NCBI GenBank assembly: GCA_017619635.1
Contig: JAFZRZ010000015.1
Span: 1 to 50,942, forward strand
Direction of reading: 5' to 3'
Origin: Lachnospiraceae bacterium
Lineage (GTDB): Bacteria > Bacillota > Clostridia > Lachnospirales > Lachnospiraceae
Length of the DNA: 50,942 bases
In this document: piece after piece, positions 35,765 through 43,695 of the stretch
Layout of the letters: each line of letters opens with the position of its first letter
How positions within the stretch are numbered: the stretch's first letter is position 1
Notes under the pieces: model-generated
Told to the model about the DNA's origin: nothing
Seen by the model: only the letters and a program-made list of their open reading frames with translations
Database searches by the model: none
Program-made: the position numbers and the translations under genes

Positions 35765-35977
35765 ATGATGCCACTTACATATGCATCACCGGGAGAGGAA
35801 AACATCATAAGGAAAGTCGGAGGCAGTCCCGATGTCAAAAGACATCTGGAGAATCTCGGATTCACACCCGGAGGAAGTGTCACGCTTGTGAGCATTCTGG
35901 GAGGAAATGTGATCGTTAAAGTGAAAGAGTCAAGGATAGCTTTAAACGAGGACATGGCGAAAAAAGTTATGGTTTAA
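35765..35977 (+). CDS. feoA: FeoA domain protein (first copy)
   Basis: A 70-residue cytosolic SH3-like protein that assists the FeoB ferrous iron transporter. It shows the family core NLGFTPGGSVTLVSILGGNVIVKVKES in separate strands, and ends soon after. ATG 35765 has AAGGTG 6 bases upstream; the ATG at 35761 is in another frame. It is the first gene of the feo operon, 27 bases after the last operator, and differs clearly from the second FeoA, so the two are not a recent duplication. Confidence 0.93.
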   Translation: MMPLTYASPGEENIIRKVGGSPDVKRHLENLGFTPGGSVTLVSILGGNVIVKVKESRIALNEDMAKKVMV

Positions 35978-35991
35978 AAGAGGAGAGGATT

Positions 35992-36228
35992 ATGAACACA
36001 TTGAGAAATGTCGGTATCGGCCAGACGGTTTGCGTTGTGAAGCTGCATGGCGAGGGTGCTATCAAAAGAAGGATCATGGACATGGGGATAACGAAGGGTA
36101 CAGATATATATGTAAGGAAGGTCGCGCCGCTTGGCGATCCTATCGAAGTTACAGTAAGAGGTTATGAGCTGTCGATCAGAAAAGCGGATGCCGATATGAT
36201 CGAGGTTACACAGGGAGGAGTACAGTAA
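35992..36228 (+). CDS. feoA: FeoA domain protein (second copy)
   Basis: A 78-residue FeoA with KLHGEGAIKRRIMDMGITKGTD in two segments, then VRKVAPLGDPIEVTVRGYELSIRKADADMIEV, the classic FeoA fold. It lies 14 bases after the first copy and its stop overlaps the feoB start by one base (TAATG), so its amount is coupled to FeoB. Tandem feoA genes are common in clostridia; one may bind the FeoB G domain while the other has another partner, but this is not decided by the sequence. Confidence 0.95.
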   Translation: MNTLRNVGIGQTVCVVKLHGEGAIKRRIMDMGITKGTDIYVRKVAPLGDPIEVTVRGYELSIRKADADMIEVTQGGVQ

Positions 36229-38693
36229 TGAGTATAAAGATCGCACTTGCCGGAAATCCGAACAGCGGAAAAACGACATTGTTCAACGAGCTGACCGGTT
36301 CAAATCAGTTTGTGGGAAACTGGCCCGGAGTAACAGTGGAAAAGAAGGAAGGAAAACTAAAAAAACATGATGATGTACGGATCATAGACCTTCCGGGAAT
36401 CTATTCTCTTTCTCCCTACACCCTTGAAGAGGTGGTGGCGAGAAATTATCTTATCGGTGAACGTCCGGATGCCATCTTAAACATTGTGGACGGAACCAAT
36501 CTTGAAAGAAATCTGTATCTTACCACACAGCTTATCGAACTGGGAATACCCGTTGTGATCGCCATCAACATGATGGATGTTGTCCGTAAGAACGGTGATT
36601 CACTGAACACTAAAGAACTTGCTTCAAAACTTGGATGCGAGATCATAGAGATATCTGCACTTAAAGGTGATAAGACACTTGAAGCTGCCGAGCTTGCTAT
36701 CAGTGCAGCAAAGAATGAAAAGAAGATCCCGATGCATACTTTTTCGGGTCCCGTTGAGCATGCACTTGCTCATATAGAGGAAGTGGTCGTGCATGATATG
36801 CCCGAAGAACAGCAAAGATGGTATGCGATCAAGGTGTTTGAGAGAGACGACAAGGTACTTGCAAAACTCAATATATCAGAAAAGGATCTTTCACATATCG
36901 ATAAAGATATACAGGCAGCCGAAAAAGAGATGGATGATGATTCGGAAAGCATCATCACCAATGAGAGGTATGTTTATATAGCTGATCTGTTAAAGGGTAT
37001 ATATAAGAAGAAAGACGCCAATGCCTTAAGCATATCGGATAAGATAGACAGAGTAGTCACAAACAGGATACTCGGTCTCCCGATATTTGCCGCAGTGATG
37101 TTTCTGATCTACTGGATTGCAATGGTCGGAGTAGGAGCACCCGCAACAGACTGGGCAAATGACGGATTGTTCGGTGACGGTTATCATCTGTTTGGCATAG
37201 GTTCATCTGAAGCTGAAGAGGCAGCTGATGAGTATACGGCTGCAATGCAGGCGATAGACGCTTTTGCAGGATTCGATGAGGAAATGAGCATTGAGGATAT
37301 GAAGGCTTTTTCGACTGATGAGACCTCAGTTTCTTATACTATTGAAGATGAGGAAACGCTTGAACAGAGCGATATCACAGTTTATTATGATGAGGTTCCG
37401 GATGATGCGAATGAGGATGAAGTAAATGCGATGAGCTTTACGGATGCAGTCAGCTATTTTGAGCAAAACGGACTTGAAGAGCCTGATCCTGCAAGCTATG
37501 GTGTATGGGTTCCGGGTATCCCGGCTATTATAGAAAATGGACTTGATGCAATAGGCTGCGCGGACTGGCTTAAAGGTTTAGTGCTTGATGGTATCGTTGG
37601 TGGTGTCGGAGCAGTTTTGGGATTTGTCCCTCAGATGCTCGTTTTGTTCTTTATGCTTGCATTTGTAGAAGCAAGCGGATATATGGCAAGAGTCGCATTT
37701 GTGCTTGACAGGGTATTCAGACGTTTCGGCCTCTCAGGTAAGAGTTTCATACCGATCCTTATCGGAACAGGCTGCGGTATTCCCGGTATCATGGCTTCAA
37801 GAACTATCGAGAATGAAAGAGACCGTCGTATGACTATAATGACAACGACCTTCATTCCATGCGGTGCAAAGGTTCCGTTTATCGCGATGATCGCAGGTGC
37901 AATCTTTGGCGGAAGCGCATGGATATCAACAGGCTCGTATTTTATCGGTATAGCAGCTATCATCTGTTCCGGAATAATACTTAAGAAGACAAAGATGTTC
38001 GCGGGAGATCCTGCTCCGTTTGTTATGGAGCTTCCTGCTTATCACTGGCCGACTCTTACAAATGTTTTAAGGAGCATGTGGGAGAGAGGATGGAGCTTCA
38101 TAAAGAAGGCCGGAACTATAATCCTTCTTTCAACAGTTGTTATCTGGTTCCTCTCACGTTTCGGATGGGCAGATGCAGGATTTGGCATGCTTGAAGAGGA
38201 GGAGATCGGAAGCAGTATACTGGCTATGCTCGGAAATGCTATCGCATGGATCTTTGCACCTCTTGGATGGGGCAACTGGCAGGCGGCTGTAGCATCAGTC
38301 ACAGGCCTTGTCGCAAAGGAGAATATCGTTGGAACGATGGGTGTCCTTTACGGAGGAGAAGGCTCTGCATGGACAGCTCTTTCTGCGGCATTTACAACCA
38401 CAGCAGGTCTAAGCTTCCTGATATTTAATCTATTGTGCGCACCCTGTTTCGCAGCTATCGGTGCGATTAAGAGAGAGATGAACAATGCAAAGTGGACATG
38501 GTTTGCAATCGGTTATGAATGCGGATTCGCATATCTCGTAGCATTTGTTGTATATCAGATCGGTGGTATAATAACAGGTGGAGCAAATGTACTCGGAGTG
38601 ATACTTGCGCTCATAGTAGTGGCAGTATTCTTCTGGTTACTGTTTAGACCTTATGAGGAAGCAACAACCCTGAAAGGACAGGTGAATGTATGA
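36228..38693 (+). CDS. feoB: Ferrous iron transporter FeoB with acidic insertion
   Basis: Inner-membrane Fe2+ importer of 821 residues. The N-terminal G domain has AGNPNSGKTTLFN, the switch I segment WPGVTVEKKEG, DLPGIYSL and NMMD; a helical GDI-like domain follows (about 170-270). The membrane part has the Gate motifs with conserved Cys in GTGCGIPGIM, TTFIPCGAKVPF and CAPCFAAIGAI. After the first membrane helix (about 285-305) an insertion of about 100 residues (about 323-424) is very rich in Asp and Glu and would lie outside the membrane by the usual topology. The end overlaps the small Cys-rich gene by 4 bases. Confidence 0.97.
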   Translation: MSIKIALAGNPNSGKTTLFNELTGSNQFVGNWPGVTVEKKEGKLKKHDDVRIIDLPGIYSLSPYTLEEVVARNYLIGERPDAILNIVDGTNLERNLYLTTQLIELGIPVVIAINMMDVVRKNGDSLNTKELASKLGCEIIEISALKGDKTLEAAELAISAAKNEKKIPMHTFSGPVEHALAHIEEVVVHDMPEEQQRWYAIKVFERDDKVLAKLNISEKDLSHIDKDIQAAEKEMDDDSESIITNERYVYIADLLKGIYKKKDANALSISDKIDRVVTNRILGLPIFAAVMFLIYWIAMVGVGAPATDWANDGLFGDGYHLFGIGSSEAEEAADEYTAAMQAIDAFAGFDEEMSIEDMKAFSTDETSVSYTIEDEETLEQSDITVYYDEVPDDANEDEVNAMSFTDAVSYFEQNGLEEPDPASYGVWVPGIPAIIENGLDAIGCADWLKGLVLDGIVGGVGAVLGFVPQMLVLFFMLAFVEASGYMARVAFVLDRVFRRFGLSGKSFIPILIGTGCGIPGIMASRTIENERDRRMTIMTTTFIPCGAKVPFIAMIAGAIFGGSAWISTGSYFIGIAAIICSGIILKKTKMFAGDPAPFVMELPAYHWPTLTNVLRSMWERGWSFIKKAGTIILLSTVVIWFLSRFGWADAGFGMLEEEEIGSSILAMLGNAIAWIFAPLGWGNWQAAVASVTGLVAKENIVGTMGVLYGGEGSAWTALSAAFTTTAGLSFLIFNLLCAPCFAAIGAIKREMNNAKWTWFAIGYECGFAYLVAFVVYQIGGIITGGANVLGVILALIVVAVFFWLLFRPYEEATTLKGQVNV

Positions 38694-38863
38694 TCACATG
38701 GTTAACAGCGAATATAGGAACCATATTTGTGGCGATAATACTTATAGTTATCATTTCGCTTGCTGTTTATTCCATGATAAAAAACAAACAGGAAGGGAGA
38801 TCTTCCTGCGGATGCAAATGTTCTTCCTGCCCTATGGGAGGGACATGTAATAATAAGAAATAA
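38690..38863 (+). CDS. FeoB-associated Cys-rich membrane protein
   Basis: A 57-residue protein. An N-terminal membrane helix (about 8-29) is followed by a short basic linker and a tail with five cysteines: C40, C42, C44, C47 and C53 (SCGCKCSSCPMGGTC). This matches the small FeoB-associated family found behind feoB in many Firmicutes; a role in metal handling at the transporter or in FeoB assembly (as for FeoC) is assumed but not shown. ATG 38690 overlaps the feoB stop (ATGA), so translation is coupled. Last gene of the operon. Confidence 0.9.
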   Translation: MITWLTANIGTIFVAIILIVIISLAVYSMIKNKQEGRSSCGCKCSSCPMGGTCNNKK

Positions 38864-38866
38864 CGG

Positions 38867-38900
38867 TTTAGGGAAGGCAAATAACCTTCCCTAAATTTTT
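38867..38900 (+). terminator. Terminator of the feo operon
   Basis: TTTAGGGAAGG (38867-38877) pairs perfectly over 11 bp with CCTTCCCTAAA (38885-38895), followed by TTTTT. Confidence 0.9.
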
Positions 38901-38901
38901 A

Positions 38902-38930
38902 TTGACAAAATATATTTGATGCAATATAAT
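38902..38930 (+). promoter_or_regulatory. Consensus gpx-ohrR promoter
   Basis: TTGACA (38902-38907), exactly 17 bases, then TATAAT (38925-38930): a perfect match to the housekeeping sigma consensus, directly after the feo terminator. Such a strong promoter implies that it is held down by a repressor. Confidence 0.85.
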
Positions 38931-38932
38931 TG
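38922..38932. promoter_or_regulatory. Possible OhrR operator over the -10
   Basis: CAATATAATTG is an inverted repeat (CAAT-ATA-ATTG) covering the -10. OhrR operators in Bacillus have the related form ACAATT-N-AATTGT. The site is shorter than the known ones, so the assignment rests on position and on the neighbouring ohrR gene. Confidence 0.4.
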
Positions 38933-38976
38933 GATAAAAGATAAAGAAACAATGACAATAACAAGGAGGTAACAAT

Positions 38977-39522
38977 ATGAGCAGTTTTTATGATCAGAGT
39001 GTAACAGCGGTTAACGGAGAAGAGATCTTAATGAAAGATTACGAAGGCAAGGTTGTGCTTGTTGTAAATACAGCAACGGGTTGTGGATTCACACCTCACT
39101 ATAAAGATATAGAAGATATGTATGAGAGATTTCATGAGAAAGGATTTGAGGTGATCGATGTTCCATGCAATCAGTTCGCAGGCCAGACACCCGGAAATGA
39201 CGATGAGATACATGAATTCTGTACTCTTAAGTACAACACGCAGTTCCCGCAGATGAAGAAGTCTGATGTGAACGGAGAGAATGCTCTTCCTTTATTTAAG
39301 TACCTGAAGGAACAGAAAGGCTTTGAGGGATTCGGAAAAGGTCCCAAGGCTCTTGCTATGAGTGCTCTGCTTTCAAAAGTGGATAAGGATTACAAGAACA
39401 ATCCGGATATCAAATGGAACTTCACAAAGTTTGTTATAGACAGAAAAGGAAATGTGGTTGCAAGATTTGAGCCTACTGCTAAAATGGAAGAGGTAGCAAA
39501 ATGTGTTGAAGCTCTTTTATAA
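38977..39522 (+). CDS. gpx: Glutathione peroxidase-family (thiol) peroxidase
   Basis: Cytoplasmic enzyme reducing organic hydroperoxides or H2O2. The 181 residues form a thioredoxin-like fold with the peroxidatic Cys36 (NTATGCGFT), Gln (PCNQFAGQ, near 66) and Trp147 (IKWNFTKFV). The active residue is cysteine, not selenocysteine. Bacterial members mostly use thioredoxin rather than glutathione, and I assume the same here. GGAGG lies 8 bases before ATG 38977. It is cotranscribed with ohrR, which starts 9 bases after its stop, indicating a peroxide-inducible defence in an anaerobe. Confidence 0.94.
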   Translation: MSSFYDQSVTAVNGEEILMKDYEGKVVLVVNTATGCGFTPHYKDIEDMYERFHEKGFEVIDVPCNQFAGQTPGNDDEIHEFCTLKYNTQFPQMKKSDVNGENALPLFKYLKEQKGFEGFGKGPKALAMSALLSKVDKDYKNNPDIKWNFTKFVIDRKGNVVARFEPTAKMEEVAKCVEALL

Positions 39523-39531
39523 GGAGAAGAT

Positions 39532-39972
39532 ATGGCTTGTGATTATGAACAGCTAAAACTAAAGAACCAGATGTGTTTTCCGCTGTATGCATGTGCGCGC
39601 AAGATCATCAATGCGTACACACCTTTTTTAAAGCCGGTAGGTCTTACTTACACCCAGTATATAGTCTTTATGGTATTGTGGGAAAAAGAAGAAGTGACTG
39701 TCGGCGAACTTGGAACGTCTTTACATCTTGATGCAGGAACTCTTACTCCGCTTTTAAAAAAGCTGGAAAAAGAAGGCTACATCACAAGAAAGCGTTCAAA
39801 ACAGGACGAGCGTATCACATGCATACACTTAACTGATAAGGGCGATAAGCTTAAGGATAAATGCGCGGATATACCATTTAAGGTTGCATCAACACTGGGT
39901 GTGCTTGATGAAAAAGATCTGAAAGAACTTTACCGACTGCTTTATCTGATCCTTGACTTTGACGAAACATGA
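39532..39972 (+). CDS. ohrR: Organic hydroperoxide-sensing MarR regulator OhrR
   Basis: A 146-residue winged-helix MarR-family repressor. The sensing residues of Bacillus OhrR are all at the same numbers: Cys15 in LKNQMCFPLY, Tyr29 and Tyr40. A second nearby cysteine, Cys21, is present. The DNA-binding region has LHLDAGTLTPLLKKLEKEGYITRKRS and the wing QDERIT. Oxidation of Cys15 by organic peroxides should release DNA and derepress gpx-ohrR. Its start has AAGGAG 7 bases upstream. The usual partner ohr is absent; gpx takes its place. Confidence 0.93.
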   Translation: MACDYEQLKLKNQMCFPLYACARKIINAYTPFLKPVGLTYTQYIVFMVLWEKEEVTVGELGTSLHLDAGTLTPLLKKLEKEGYITRKRSKQDERITCIHLTDKGDKLKDKCADIPFKVASTLGVLDEKDLKELYRLLYLILDFDET

Positions 39973-39981
39973 GCGGAGTCA

Positions 39982-40010
39982 TTGAAATGGCATATTTGCT
40001 ATGATATTAT
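39982..40010 (+). promoter_or_regulatory. Promoter of the DtxR-family gene
   Basis: TTGAAA (39982-39987), a 17-base spacer, and TATTAT (40005-40010) preceded by TGA as an extended -10. No GTTAG-type operator is visible here, so the regulator gene is not obviously autoregulated. Confidence 0.65.
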
Positions 40011-40049
40011 TGAACTTGGAGTTACAGTGAAAATATCAGGGAGGAAGAA

Positions 40050-40418
40050 ATGGGAGACATACAGGAATCAGGCGAAATGTATTTAGAGACCATACTTGTC
40101 CTGTCAATGGAAAAACCATTGGTACGTTCTATAGATGTGGCAGAATATATGGGATTTAGCAAACCCAGTGTCAGCAGAGCCATGGGGATCCTAAAATCCC
40201 ATGATTATATAACGGTTGAGGATACGGGTAATCTAAAGCTCACAAAGACAGGTAAGGAAATAGCAAAAAAGATCTACGAGAGACATACGGTACTGACTGA
40301 TCTGCTCGTAAAGCTCGGGGTTGATGAAAAAACGGCTTCCGAGGATGCGTGCCGTATAGAACATGTGATAAGTCCCAAGAGCTTTAAAGCGATCAAGAAG
40401 CATATCTCATCATTATAA
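40050..40418 (+). CDS. DtxR/IdeR-family metal-dependent regulator
   Basis: A 122-residue repressor with an N-terminal winged helix (YMGFSKPSVSRAMGILKSHDYI) and a metal-binding dimerisation domain. It lacks the C-terminal SH3-like domain, as MntR does. The ligands nevertheless look like the iron-responsive type: Met10, Cys101, Glu104 and His105 match the DtxR ancillary/primary set (M10, C102, E105, H106), and His79 is also conserved; MntR would have acidic residues at positions 10 and 101. I infer an Fe2+ sensor controlling the feo operon, whose three operators lie about 4.3 kb upstream. Single gene between its own promoter and terminator. Confidence 0.88.
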   Translation: MGDIQESGEMYLETILVLSMEKPLVRSIDVAEYMGFSKPSVSRAMGILKSHDYITVEDTGNLKLTKTGKEIAKKIYERHTVLTDLLVKLGVDEKTASEDACRIEHVISPKSFKAIKKHISSL

Positions 40419-40426
40419 GATGACAG

Positions 40427-40460
40427 ACGGGGTAGACACGAAAGTGTTTATCCCGTTTAT
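40427..40460 (+). terminator. Terminator after the DtxR-family gene
   Basis: A 13-bp stem (40427-40439 with 40444-40456, two G-U pairs) closed by a GAAA tetraloop and followed by a T-rich run. Confidence 0.85.
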
Positions 40461-40486
40461 TTATTGTTTTGCTTTGACCCAAAATA

Positions 40487-40495
40487 TGATATAAT
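40487..40495 (+). promoter_or_regulatory. Extended -10 promoter of the asp23-nusB operon
   Basis: TGATATAAT (40487-40495) is a perfect extended -10; the -35 (TTTTGC, 40467-40472, 17-base spacer) is poor. Confidence 0.55.
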
Positions 40496-40520
40496 ATCAC
40501 CCGAAGAGAGGACTTTTATC

Positions 40521-40901
40521 ATGGATAAAGAAAGCAAGAAAAATTACGGAGTTACTCAGCAGCAGGGCATAGGTACAGTGCAGATAGCAGACGATGTTAT
40601 CGCTGTTATCGTAGGCATAGCGGCTACCGAAGTTGAAGGTATCGCAGCACTGGGTGACAATATCACAAACGAACTAATGAGCAAAGTTGGCATAAAGAAT
40701 ATCAACAAGGGAGTCAAGGTGGCTATAAATGAAGGTCATGTTGATGTTGAAGTAAGCCTTACAGTCGGCTACGGATACAATATCCCCGCTACTTGTGCCA
40801 AGGTTCAGGAAAAGATAAAGAACACCGTTGAGAACATGACGGGCCTTAAGGTTAAAGGCGTGAATGTTCGTATAACCGGTGTGGACATGCAGAAGGATTG
40901 A
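40521..40901 (+). CDS. Asp23/Gls24 family envelope stress response protein
   Basis: A 126-residue DUF322/Asp23 protein. The family core is visible: GTVQIADDVIAVIVGIAATEVEGIAALG in continuous strands and helices, then VDVEVSLTVGYGYNIPATCAKVQEKIKNTVENMTGLKVKGVNVRITGV. Members line the membrane or act in envelope stress and fatty acid metabolism; at this position (before nusB) the Bacillus counterpart is YqhY. ATG 40521 is preferred (GAGAGG 9 bases upstream) over the upstream TTG frame. nusB follows after 9 bases. Confidence 0.92.
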   Translation: MDKESKKNYGVTQQQGIGTVQIADDVIAVIVGIAATEVEGIAALGDNITNELMSKVGIKNINKGVKVAINEGHVDVEVSLTVGYGYNIPATCAKVQEKIKNTVENMTGLKVKGVNVRITGVDMQKD

Positions 40902-40910
40902 CCGGTATCA

Positions 40911-41315
40911 ATGAGCAGAAGAGAACTAAGAGAACATATATTTAAGTTACTGTTTCGTATTGAATTCAACTCCGAGGAGGAGATGAAGAAACAATGTGAG
41001 TTGTTCTTCGAGGATCCGGAACGTGAATTTGACGAAGAAGATACGAAGTATATACAGGAAAAGTACGACAGCATTTATTCGAAGCTTAATGAGATAGACG
41101 GGCTCATAGATTCAAAAGCCAAAGGCTGGAGTTCCGACAGGATGGGCAAGGTTGAACTGACCATCATCAGACTGGCTGTTTTTGAGATCATGTTTGATGA
41201 CGATGTACCATCAAAGGTTGCCATCAATGAGGCAGTGGAACTGGCTAAAAAGTTCGGACAGGACAAGTCTTCGGGATTCATAAATGCCGTGCTTGCGAAA
41301 TTTGTTGAAGAATAA
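40911..41315 (+). CDS. nusB: Transcription antitermination factor NusB
   Basis: Helical RNA-binding protein that works with S10 (NusE) in rRNA antitermination. The 134 residues start with the RNA-binding SRRELREHIFKLLFRIEF and contain the conserved VELTIIRLAVFEIMF and KVAINEAVELAKKFGQDKSSGFINAVL near the C-terminus. Part of the operon from asp23 to recN. xseA starts 26 bases later. Confidence 0.97.
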   Translation: MSRRELREHIFKLLFRIEFNSEEEMKKQCELFFEDPEREFDEEDTKYIQEKYDSIYSKLNEIDGLIDSKAKGWSSDRMGKVELTIIRLAVFEIMFDDDVPSKVAINEAVELAKKFGQDKSSGFINAVLAKFVEE

Positions 41316-41341
41316 CCGATAAGTAAAGACGGGTGATCACC

Positions 41342-42547
41342 TTGCAGAAAGCATATACAGTCGCGCAGATCAATTCATATATAAAAAATATGTTTTCGCA
41401 GGATTACCTGTTAAACAGTGTATCGGTGAAGGGTGAAGTGAGTAATTGCACTTATCACTCATCCGGACATATATATTTTACGCTGAAGGATAAGCTGAGC
41501 GTGCTTGCCTGCGTTATGTTTGCGGGCAACAGGACGAAGGGCTTATCTTTTCCTTTAAAAGAAGGAATGCAGATAATCGTCACAGGAAACATAGATACAT
41601 ATGAGCGTGACGGAAAGTATCAGCTGTATGCAAAGAAGATAACACTTGACGGTATAGGCGAATTATATGAGAGATTCGAGCTTTTAAAGAAGGAGCTCGA
41701 GGAAAGAGGGATGTTCTCACCTGAGTATAAGCAGCCTGTCCCGAAATTCGTAAAAAGACTTGGTGTTGTCACAGCCCCGACGGGAGCTGCGATAAGAGAT
41801 ATCATCAGTATATCAAAGACCAGGAATCCATATATAGAGATCATACTTTATCCGGCTCTTGTTCAGGGAGCGGATGCGGCACCTAGTATCGTAAAAGGCA
41901 TAAAGATGCTCGAAATGATAGGGGTGGATGCCATGATCGTAGGAAGAGGCGGAGGTTCGCTTGAAGATCTGTGGGCATTCAATGAGGAGATCGTTGCACA
42001 GGCGATATTTGACTGCTCAGTTCCGATCATTTCCGCAGTCGGTCATGAGACGGATACGACTATAGCTGATTTTGTGGCAGATGTCAGAGCAGAGACTCCT
42101 TCTGCTGCGGCTCAGATAGCGGTATGTGAGATATCAAGAGTCACGGATGCGATCGAAGAGTACAAAGAAGAACTCTTCATGAACATAAACAGAACGATAG
42201 AAAGAAGCAGAAACAGAGTCGAGCTTTATAAGAGCAATATAGCAAGATTGAGTCCGCAGACTCAGATACAGGACAAGCGCTTCAGACTGATGAAGCAGGA
42301 GGAAGCGCTAAGGCAGCACATGAAGAGTATCCTGGCTGACAAAAGATATGAGCTTGGATTAAAGGCAGGCAGACTTAACGGAGTATCACCGCTTGAGAAA
42401 CTAAAGCAGGGATATTCATATGCGGTGGATGCTCAGGGTAAGAACATTAAAAAGACAGAAAACGTCAAAACAGGAGATGCATTCACGCTGTATGTGACAG
42501 ACGGATGCATACAGGGAACAGTGACCGGAACAAAGAAGGAAGGTTAG
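41342..42547 (+). CDS. xseA: Exodeoxyribonuclease VII large subunit
   Basis: Catalytic subunit of the single-strand exonuclease ExoVII in DNA repair. It has an N-terminal OB domain (QKAYTVAQINSYIKNMF), a central catalytic domain with GAAIRDIISI, VGRGGGSLEDLWAFN and AVGHETDTTIADFVAD, and a long coiled-coil C-terminal part. At 401 residues it is shorter than the E. coli form but typical for clostridia. I place the start at TTG 41342: GGTGATC (41332-41338) matches the 3' end of 16S rRNA and lies 3 bases upstream, so the GTG at 41333, inside that site, is unlikely. xseB follows by 4 bases. Confidence 0.95.
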   Translation: MQKAYTVAQINSYIKNMFSQDYLLNSVSVKGEVSNCTYHSSGHIYFTLKDKLSVLACVMFAGNRTKGLSFPLKEGMQIIVTGNIDTYERDGKYQLYAKKITLDGIGELYERFELLKKELEERGMFSPEYKQPVPKFVKRLGVVTAPTGAAIRDIISISKTRNPYIEIILYPALVQGADAAPSIVKGIKMLEMIGVDAMIVGRGGGSLEDLWAFNEEIVAQAIFDCSVPIISAVGHETDTTIADFVADVRAETPSAAAQIAVCEISRVTDAIEEYKEELFMNINRTIERSRNRVELYKSNIARLSPQTQIQDKRFRLMKQEEALRQHMKSILADKRYELGLKAGRLNGVSPLEKLKQGYSYAVDAQGKNIKKTENVKTGDAFTLYVTDGCIQGTVTGTKKEG

Positions 42548-42551
42548 GGCT

Positions 42552-42773
42552 ATGGCTGAAGAAAACAACATGACACTGGAACAGATGCTTGATTCCCTGG
42601 ACAAATGTGTGAACATGATGGAGAACGGAGAGCTCACACTCGAAGAATCCTTTAACGCATTCAAAGAGGGAATGGAACTTGTGAAGCGATGCAACGAGAG
42701 CATCGATACTGTTGAGAAGGAAGTGGTCAAGCTCATGGATGACGGCAGCATAGAACCACTTGACAAGGAGTGA
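42552..42773 (+). CDS. xseB: Exodeoxyribonuclease VII small subunit
   Basis: A 73-residue helical hairpin that binds the XseA coiled coil. The conserved pattern LEQMLDSLDKCVNMMENGELTLEESFNAFKEGMEL is visible as two helices joined by the N-G-E-L-T-L turn. It starts 4 bases after xseA and ends 4 bases before ispA, so dosage with xseA is tied. Confidence 0.96.
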   Translation: MAEENNMTLEQMLDSLDKCVNMMENGELTLEESFNAFKEGMELVKRCNESIDTVEKEVVKLMDDGSIEPLDKE

Positions 42774-42777
42774 TTGT

Positions 42778-43695
42778 ATGACATTTAACGAAGAACTTGA
42801 TATCAAAGTGCAATATATCGAAAGTGTTCTTGATAAGTATGTGCCTGAAGAGGAAGGATTCGCGGCAACTGTTATAAAAGCCATGAATTACAGTCTCAAA
42901 TCCGGCGGAAAGAGATTAAGACCGCTGCTGATGTTTGAGGCATACAGACTCTTTGGCGGCGAAGAGGATATAGTGGAGCCTTTCATGGCTGCGATCGAGA
43001 TGATCCACACATATTCTCTGGTGCATGATGATCTTCCCTGCATGGACAATGATGAATACAGGAGAGGAAGAAAGACTACTCATGCCGTATTCGGTGAGAC
43101 CATGGCAGTACTTGCGGGAGACGGACTTTTAAACTATGCGTTTGAGACAGCCTGCAGGGCGTTCGATAAATTAAATGTGCTTCAGTCATCGGATTATTCA
43201 GCAATGACTATAGGCCGTGCGATAGGAATACTTGCGGGAAAGAGCGGTATTTACGGTATGATCGGCGGACAGTGTGCCGATATCGAGGCAGAAGAACTTG
43301 CTCCTGAGCAGGTGGATGAGAAGCGTATCCTTTATATACATGAGCATAAGACAGCAGCCCTCATACAGAATGCTTTGATGATCGGTGCGGTTTTGGCAGG
43401 TGCAAATGAGATAGACCTGGCTAAGATCGAGAGAGTGGGATACAATGTAGGACTTGCTTTCCAGATCCAGGATGACATTCTCGATGTCACAGGAACATTC
43501 GAACAGCTTGGAAAAGACATAGGTTCCGATGAAAAGAACGGAAAGACGACCTATGTTTCAATAAACGGACTTAACAAGTCGAAAGCCGATGTCGAAGCTT
43601 TGAGTGAAGAGGCAGTCAATATCCTTAAGGATATGGGTGACGGTAATGAATTCCTAGAGGAACTCATAATATATTTGGTGAACAGGACAAAATAA
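42778..43695 (+). CDS. ispA: Polyprenyl (farnesyl/geranylgeranyl) diphosphate synthase
   Basis: Condenses IPP with allylic diphosphates for quinone-free lipid carriers and undecaprenyl precursor synthesis. The 305-residue helical enzyme has the first Asp-rich motif DDLPCMD from Asp84 and the second DDILD from Asp232, with KSGGKRLRPLL and GGQCAD typical of short-chain bacterial synthases. ATG 42778 follows GGAGTGAT; a longer TTG frame would overlap xseB. dxs begins directly after its stop codon, placing chain synthesis next to the first pathway enzyme. Confidence 0.94.
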   Translation: MTFNEELDIKVQYIESVLDKYVPEEEGFAATVIKAMNYSLKSGGKRLRPLLMFEAYRLFGGEEDIVEPFMAAIEMIHTYSLVHDDLPCMDNDEYRRGRKTTHAVFGETMAVLAGDGLLNYAFETACRAFDKLNVLQSSDYSAMTIGRAIGILAGKSGIYGMIGGQCADIEAEELAPEQVDEKRILYIHEHKTAALIQNALMIGAVLAGANEIDLAKIERVGYNVGLAFQIQDDILDVTGTFEQLGKDIGSDEKNGKTTYVSINGLNKSKADVEALSEEAVNILKDMGDGNEFLEELIIYLVNRTK

